Shown here piece after piece: positions 6,941-11,076 of a stretch of 11,076 nucleotides of DNA. The notes below the pieces were generated by a model. The model did no database searches and was not told the origin of the DNA. It saw nothing but the letters and a program-made list of their open reading frames with translations. Within the stretch, counting starts at the first letter, position 1. The number at the start of each line of letters is the position of its first letter. The position numbers and the translations under genes are program-made. Where the stretch lies: assembly GCA_018700655.1 (NCBI GenBank), contig JABIUG010000090.1:1-11076 (forward strand). The letters are read 5' to 3'. Source of the DNA: Rhodospirillaceae bacterium (GTDB lineage Bacteria > Pseudomonadota > Alphaproteobacteria > SP197).

Positions 6941-7882
6941 ATGTCTTCAGCACCCACGTTTTCCTCAGGCCAGAAGCTCGCCGGCAATGCGGTCATTGCG
7001 CTGGGCGTATCGGTCTGGGCGACACATTTTCTGGTCACCGACGTCCTGCTGCAGACCTGGGACCCCTATTTCATCACCGCTGCCCGGCTGCTGTCGGGCA
7101 CCATGTTCCTCATGATCGCCTACGGCTTTGCCACCCAGGGCCACCCGCTGCGCCACATTCCCTGGAAGGCGGCACTGTTGCTGGGCGTCGTGGGCATCAG
7201 CGGTTCCACCGTGTTTCTGACCCTCGGCGTGAAGTATGCCGGTCCCGTTCCTGCAGCCATCGTGTCGGCTGCCTCGCCGATTGTGGCAGCTTTTGTCGCG
7301 CGCGTCGGCTTCCGCATACCCCTTACCTTCGCGGTCCTGTTGGGTGCCGCTGTCGCCATGGCAGGCGGTGTCTTTGCAGCGCTCGGTTCCGGCGATGGGG
7401 ATGTCGGAGGGTTTCGTGGCGGCGAGCTGATGATCCTGTTGGCGATCACTATCTTCACTTGGTACTCGATTGGCGCCCAACGCTGGCTGAGCAGCATTTC
7501 ACAGCTCGGGATCACTGCAATCACCATCATGATCGGCGGGCTTTCGATGCTGGTGGCTCTGCCCTTGCTGGTCGGACTGGGCATTGCCGAGGCGCGGTAC
7601 TCCTTCGATTGGGAATCGCTGGGTTACATCCTGTTCCTCGGTGCCGGCCCCGCCTCGTTTGCGTTGTTCACCTGGCACTGGGGCATCAGTCGGATCGGCG
7701 TCACCGTGGGCTCGATCTACAGCAACCTCGCGCCGGTCGTCGTGGTAATCATCCGCATGATTCAGGGCGAACCGCCGACCATCGACCACCTGATCGGCGG
7801 CCTGCTGATCATCACCGGTGTCTTCATCGCCCAACTGCTGCCATCGGGCCACGGACGGAAGCGGTTAGAAGAAACGCCATGA
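6941..7882 (+). CDS. EamA/DMT-family permease, copy 1
   Basis: This 313-residue protein has about ten hydrophobic segments arranged as two internally similar halves, as in ten-helix drug/metabolite transporters (EamA domain repeated twice). Telling segments are SVWATHFLVTD near the first helix, TLGVKYAGPVPAAIVSAASPIVAA at the end of the first half (helices 3-4), and GPASFALFTWHWGIS followed by SNLAPVVVV in the second half. The family exports or imports amino acids, nucleotides or metabolites in the inner membrane; the substrate cannot be predicted. The ATG at 6941 is chosen because the protein from there aligns end to end with the next gene, and the TTG at 6881 adds only a poorly matching leader. 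It follows the decayed TRAP gene by 93 bases and precedes its own paralogue by 72 bases. Confidence 0.87.
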   Translation: MSSAPTFSSGQKLAGNAVIALGVSVWATHFLVTDVLLQTWDPYFITAARLLSGTMFLMIAYGFATQGHPLRHIPWKAALLLGVVGISGSTVFLTLGVKYAGPVPAAIVSAASPIVAAFVARVGFRIPLTFAVLLGAAVAMAGGVFAALGSGDGDVGGFRGGELMILLAITIFTWYSIGAQRWLSSISQLGITAITIMIGGLSMLVALPLLVGLGIAEARYSFDWESLGYILFLGAGPASFALFTWHWGISRIGVTVGSIYSNLAPVVVVIIRMIQGEPPTIDHLIGGLLIITGVFIAQLLPSGHGRKRLEETP

Positions 7883-7954
7883 TGACCGCCCTCAGTCGTG
7901 ACGAGCACTGCCGTCACCCCGTCAGCATAGTCACACCTCTCTAGGACGGTTCCC

Positions 7955-8899
7955 ATGTCGGCTGGTCCACAGGTCTCCGCCAGGCAGAAAGCCGCCGGCA
8001 ATATAGCACTCGCTCTGGGTATTTCGGTCTGGGCGACTCATTTCCTGGTCACTGACGACCTGCTCCAGACATGGGACCCCTATTTCGTGACCACCGGCCG
8101 TCTGCTCTCGGCCATGCTGTTTCTGATGACCGCTTATCTGATCCAGTCCGGCGGCCACCCCTTCCGGTCGATACCATCACTGCGGGCTGCGTTTTTTCTG
8201 GGTACGGTCGGCATGATGGGTTCGACCATCGCACTGACCCTTGGGGTCAAGTATTCCGGCGCCGTTCCCGCCGCAATTGTCGCTGCGTCCGAACCGATTG
8301 TCGCAGCCTTTCTGGCGCGCTTCCTATTTCGCATGCCGCTCGGCCTTTCGGTCATTCTGGGCGCTGTCGTTGCCGTCACCGGCGGCATCTTTGCCACCAT
8401 CGGAACTTCGGGCGAGAAGCTGAGCGAACTCCGCGGCGGTGAGCTTCTGATCCTTCTCGGCCTCTGCCTGTTCAACTGGTACGCGATTGGGGCACAGCGC
8501 TGGATGACAGGCGTTTCACAACTCGGTATCGCGGCCATCACTGTTGCGATCAGCGCGATTGCCATGACGGTCGCGCTTCCGTTTCTGATCCTGACCGGAA
8601 TTTCCGAGGTTCAGTATTCACTCGATGGCCGTTCCATCGCTTACGTCCTCTATCTCGGCGCTGGACCTGCCGCCTTTGCCCTGTTCTGCTGGCATTGGGG
8701 TGTCAGCCGCTGTGGCGTGACTGTTGCTGCGATCTATACCAATCTGGCCCCCATCGTGGTCGTGACCATCCGCATGATTGAAGGCGAACCACCAAAGACA
8801 GAACACCTGATCGGCGGCGGGCTCATCATCGCTGGTGTGCTGATCGCCCAACTCATGCCCGCCGTTCCAGGCCGGCGACAAACCAGGGAAGCAACATGA
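7955..8899 (+). CDS. EamA/DMT-family permease, copy 2
   Basis: This 314-residue protein is a close paralogue of the preceding gene, aligning nearly without gaps from start to end and sharing well over half its residues by eye. Shared blocks include VWATHFLVTD, LQTWDPYF, TLGVKY, VPAAIV, YLGAGPA/FLGAGPA and RMI-x-GEPP. Divergence is greatest in the second and last thirds, e.g. GDGDVGGFRGG in copy 1 against SGEKLSELRGG here, so specificity may have changed. It is an inner-membrane transporter with about ten helices. AGGACGG (7943-7949) five bases before the ATG is a good ribosome-binding site. The stop overlaps the start of the MFS gene as ATGA (8896-8899), so this copy is translationally coupled to it whereas copy 1 is not. 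Two non-identical DMT subunits encoded side by side could form a heterodimer (inference), or the pair could have split substrates. Confidence 0.88.
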   Translation: MSAGPQVSARQKAAGNIALALGISVWATHFLVTDDLLQTWDPYFVTTGRLLSAMLFLMTAYLIQSGGHPFRSIPSLRAAFFLGTVGMMGSTIALTLGVKYSGAVPAAIVAASEPIVAAFLARFLFRMPLGLSVILGAVVAVTGGIFATIGTSGEKLSELRGGELLILLGLCLFNWYAIGAQRWMTGVSQLGIAAITVAISAIAMTVALPFLILTGISEVQYSLDGRSIAYVLYLGAGPAAFALFCWHWGVSRCGVTVAAIYTNLAPIVVVTIRMIEGEPPKTEHLIGGGLIIAGVLIAQLMPAVPGRRQTREAT

Positions 8900-10113
8900 C
8901 TGCAGCCGCCATGGATGCACCGCGCCCGGTCAAGGTCGTAGGCCTGATCAGCATGGGTCATTGCCTCAACCACATGCTGGTCATCGTCGTACCGCCGCTG
9001 GCCGTTACCTGGGTCACCCTGTTTCAGGTCGACTACTTTGCGATCGGTCTGGTGATGGCTGCCACGGCCCTGGCTTCCGCGATTTCCGTGGTGCCCGTGG
9101 GTTTTCTTGTCGACCGCGTCCCTGCGCGCTACGTGCTGGTCATCGGCCTCGTTGTCCTCTCGCTTTCCACCATCGGCTTTGGGTTTGCCCAAAGTTATTG
9201 GCATCTCCTGGTCTGCGGCGTTTTCGCGGGGCTGGGCAACACGGTCTTTCACCCGTGCGGATACTCGATTCTTTCGGCAACCGTACCCAAACCCTGGCTG
9301 GGGCGTGCCTTCAGCGTACACACCTTCGCCGGCTATGGAGGTTTCGCCCTAACCCCGATCATCATCACTCTTTTCGGCCAGGATTGGCGCACCGCTTTGA
9401 TCCTGCTCGGTGTGCTCGGGCTTGTCGTGGCGTTGGCCATGTTGCTGAACCGCGATGACTTGCACGACGACCGCACGGAATCAGGGACGCCTGCGAATTC
9501 AGCAGTCACCAACGACGCCGGGGGCCTGCGTTTGCTGTTCTCGTTACCCGTGATGATGTGTTTCCTGTTCTTTCTCTTCACGACGATCTCGTACTGGGGT
9601 TTCGACAGCTTTCTGCCCGCATCACTGTACGAACTTCACGGTGTCGACGTGGAAGATGGCAATTTCGGACTGTCGGTCTTCTTCGGGTTTTCCGCACTCG
9701 GCATCCTGATCGGCGGCCTGATTGCCGATCGCACATCCCGCCACGGCCAGATTGCGGCGCTGGGTTTCTCGGTCGCGGCAGTCTGCATCTTTCTCATCGG
9801 CGAACTTTCGATCAGTCTCTGGACCATCTTCGCTCTGATCGCTCTGGCCGGAATTGGCGCTGGCGTGGTTACGCCGTCGCGCGACCTGATCGTGCGCAAG
9901 GTCACACCCGCCGGACAAACCGGGAAGGTCTTTGCCTTCACAACCATGGCGATGGACACCGGCACCCTGATCGCACCACCCGTTTTTGGCTTCCTGCTGG
10001 ACCAGGGTGAGACGGTCTGGCTCTTTCGGCTGGCGGCCTTCATGCTCATCCTTTCCATCTTCACCGTCACCGCGACGCGGCATGTCCATGGCCGCATGGA
10101 GAAATCCCCATGA
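8896..10113 (+). CDS. MFS permease (fosmidomycin-resistance-like type)
   Basis: This 405-residue, 12-helix Major Facilitator protein has motif A, GFLVDRVPAR (69-78), after helix 2 and its mirror, GGLIADRTSRHGQ (273-285), in the second half. The segment HPCGYSILSATVPKP (119-133), followed by LGRAFSVHTFAGYGGFAL, and the segment TPSRDLIVRKVTP (326-338) resemble the Fsr (fosmidomycin resistance) branch of MFS exporters and related uncharacterised permeases. A poorly conserved, hydrophilic central loop (about 183-211) separates the halves. It begins at an ATG that overlaps the preceding stop (ATGA) and ends in the same manner with the hydratase gene, so all three are surely co-translated. Placement next to a hydratase of the FAH superfamily suggests import or export of a ring-cleavage or keto-acid metabolite rather than drug resistance; this is inference. 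An AGGGA-like ribosome-binding site sits 5-6 bases upstream. Confidence 0.88.
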   Translation: MTAAAMDAPRPVKVVGLISMGHCLNHMLVIVVPPLAVTWVTLFQVDYFAIGLVMAATALASAISVVPVGFLVDRVPARYVLVIGLVVLSLSTIGFGFAQSYWHLLVCGVFAGLGNTVFHPCGYSILSATVPKPWLGRAFSVHTFAGYGGFALTPIIITLFGQDWRTALILLGVLGLVVALAMLLNRDDLHDDRTESGTPANSAVTNDAGGLRLLFSLPVMMCFLFFLFTTISYWGFDSFLPASLYELHGVDVEDGNFGLSVFFGFSALGILIGGLIADRTSRHGQIAALGFSVAAVCIFLIGELSISLWTIFALIALAGIGAGVVTPSRDLIVRKVTPAGQTGKVFAFTTMAMDTGTLIAPPVFGFLLDQGETVWLFRLAAFMLILSIFTVTATRHVHGRMEKSP

Positions 10114-10901
10114 CCCCCGATGCACTCTCGAAGGCTGCAGCCATCATGATCGCGGCGCGCGATGCCGGCGGCGAATTCGGTCGCCTGCCTGAAGACGTGC
10201 GCCCCATCACGGCCGAAGACGGCTATGCCATCCAGGACGAGGTCATTCGCCAGCGCGCCGCATCGGGCCAGGCACTCGCGGGATGGAAAATCGGCTGCAC
10301 CGTCAAGGTGATGCAGGAAATGCTTGGCCTCGACGGACCCAGCAGCGGCGCTGTCCTTGCTCTCAACACACTCAACACACCCGCACGGATTGCCGCGGCG
10401 GGGCTGACCAATCCCGTGGCCGAATGCGAAATCGCTGTGCGCATGGCATCGGACGTGCCGTCGCGCAAAGGCGGCCATAATCAGGAAAGTATCGCCGAAC
10501 ATGTCGGGGCCTGCATGGTTTCGATCGAACTGGCGGAACTGCGTCTGCCCCAGCGCGAATCCATGGCAGTGGGCGAATTGATCGCCGACGACTTTTTCCA
10601 GAAGGCCATCGTGCTCGGCCGCGAGGTCCAGGACTGGCGCTCGCTTGATCTCACGGGCGCGCGTGCCACCACCACCGTCTCGGGCCAGTACATGGGTGAA
10701 GGTTTCGGTCGCGACATCATGGGCCACCCCTTCGCTGCCCTGGCCTGGCTCGCTGACTCGCTCGCTGCACGTGGCGAACAATTGCGCGCCGGCGAAGTCG
10801 TTCTGACCGGTTCCGTCGTCAAAGCCGCTCCGATCGCCGCCGGTGACACCACCAACTGCGCCATCGAGTGTTTGGGCGAAGTCAGCCTGACGCTGGACTA
10901 G
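10110..10901 (+). CDS. 2-keto-4-pentenoate hydratase-like protein (FAH superfamily)
   Basis: This 263-residue cytosolic enzyme of the MhpD/fumarylacetoacetate hydrolase fold adds water to 2-hydroxypenta-2,4-dienoate-type products of aromatic meta-cleavage, or decarboxylates related oxalocrotonate compounds. Visible features: LAGWKIGCT (57-64) with the family Lys60; NPVAECEIAV (101-110) with metal ligands Glu105 and Glu107; SIELAELRL with Glu140 about 33 residues later, matching the three-glutamate magnesium site of MhpD; GHPFAALAWLADSLA (205-219) and LRAGEVVLTGSV (225-236). The spacing between the two ligand groups agrees with a hydratase rather than a hydrolase, but hydratase and 4-oxalocrotonate decarboxylase are hard to separate without structure. 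GGAG (10098-10101) precedes the ATG by 8 bases, and the start overlaps the MFS stop (ATGA). No ring-cleavage dioxygenase, aldolase or dehydrogenase lies in the window, so the pathway is incomplete here. Confidence 0.88.
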   Translation: MTPDALSKAAAIMIAARDAGGEFGRLPEDVRPITAEDGYAIQDEVIRQRAASGQALAGWKIGCTVKVMQEMLGLDGPSSGAVLALNTLNTPARIAAAGLTNPVAECEIAVRMASDVPSRKGGHNQESIAEHVGACMVSIELAELRLPQRESMAVGELIADDFFQKAIVLGREVQDWRSLDLTGARATTTVSGQYMGEGFGRDIMGHPFAALAWLADSLAARGEQLRAGEVVLTGSVVKAAPIAAGDTTNCAIECLGEVSLTLD

Positions 10902-10936
10902 ATACCCACAAGCCTCGCTTTCAGGATGATGTAGAG

Positions 10937-10955
10937 GGCAGTGTCAGAGCAAATC
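10937..10955 (+). repeat. Probable IS6-family left terminal inverted repeat
   Basis: GGCAGTGTCAGAGCAAATC resembles the GGCACTGTTGCAAA-type ends of IS6-family elements in its GGC-x-x-TGT start and CAAA block. The exact outer base and the matching right end cannot be confirmed in this window. Confidence 0.5.
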
Positions 10956-10993
10956 GGCTTGAGCCTGCCAAGTCTGGCTCGTAGCCTCTGGCG

Positions 10994-11076
10994 ATGAGAA
11001 ATCCGTTCCGTTATTTCAACAGTTCCCCCGATATCATCCGCCTGACGGTGATGATGTACATCCGCTACCCGCTGTC
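10994..11076 (+). CDS. IS6-family transposase, N-terminal fragment
   Basis: Only the first 27 codons are in view and the frame is open to the last base. The peptide begins MRNPFRYFNSSPDIIRLTV and continues with MMYIRYPLS. This matches the start of an IS6-family transposase group whose members begin with an FRYFNSSPEVIRL-type sequence ahead of the helix-turn-helix DNA-binding region. The catalytic DDE core lies beyond the window, so whether the enzyme is intact cannot be judged. It reads in the same direction as the preceding operon. The start was chosen as the first ATG before the recognisable motif; a convincing ribosome-binding site is not seen. Confidence 0.82.
   Translation, partial: MRNPFRYFNSSPDIIRLTVMMYIRYPL

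Larger units (their letters stand above)
6941..8899 (+). repeat. Tandem gene duplication (two EamA/DMT copies)
   Basis: The two permease genes form a direct repeat with a start-to-start distance of 1014 bases. Long stretches are similar at DNA level, for example the block around 7010-7095 compared with 8030-8115. The repeats have diverged too far to recombine freely, so the duplication is old but postdates the family ancestor. Confidence 0.8.
10937..11076 (+). mobile_element. Left end of an IS6-family insertion sequence (cut by window edge)
   Basis: A transposase start (10994) that reads as IS6 family lies about 57 bases inside a probable left inverted repeat. The element continues beyond the window, so right end, length and target duplication cannot be seen. 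IS6 elements such as IS26 are about 800 bases long, make 8-base target duplications and can join neighbouring DNA through cointegrates. The insertion is only 35 bases after the hydratase stop and has not interrupted that gene. Confidence 0.75.

Noticed and set aside
6868..7944. 358-residue plus-strand frame overlapping the first DMT gene
   Set aside because: The +1 shadow of the permease; Arg/His/Cys-rich and without membrane helices, while the true frame has the full DMT pattern.
9636..10781. 381-residue minus-strand open frame
   Set aside because: Antisense to the MFS and hydratase genes whose motifs are clear; its composition is that of a shadow frame.

Overview
The window looks like chromosomal DNA from a GC-rich alphaproteobacterium. 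The reasons are the sfsA-map-radC gene order, which I recall as common in that class, a TRAP-type solute-binding protein remnant, a class III cyclase/TolB-like remnant of the kind abundant there, and a uniformly G/C-ending codon style. No rRNA, tRNA or CRISPR array is visible. The class assignment is an inference from gene content, not from a marker-gene tree.

Left end (1-1552, minus strand): a decayed adenylate cyclase/TolB-like gene has lost its N-terminal half-domain and carries a frameshift. It runs directly into the 3' end of a stand-alone CinA N-domain (MoaB/Mog-fold) gene. A 165-base divergent region (1553-1717) then carries a plausible promoter for the plus strand.

Centre (1718-6847, plus strand): one tightly packed transcription unit. 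Its first three genes form the most unusual part. They are a MotA/TolQ/ExbB-type proton-channel subunit, an ExbD/TolR-like partner that keeps the key membrane aspartate but carries a DUF2135-like periplasmic domain, and a two-helix membrane protein with a periplasmic domain and very acidic tail. Together they look like an undescribed proton-motive-force-driven envelope device. They are followed without gaps by sfsA (nuclease), map (methionine aminopeptidase) and radC (JAMM-motif protein), then by a full-length but doubly frameshifted TRAP-type solute-binding protein gene.

Right side (6941-10901, plus strand): two tandem, clearly duplicated EamA/DMT-family permeases, an MFS permease of the fosmidomycin-resistance-like type, and a 2-keto-4-pentenoate hydratase-like (FAH superfamily) enzyme. 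The last three overlap by 4 bases at each junction, so transport and a catabolic step are probably co-expressed. The substrate cannot be told from sequence.

Right edge (about 10937-11076): the left end of an IS6-family insertion sequence, with a probable terminal repeat and the first 27 codons of its transposase, cut by the window end.
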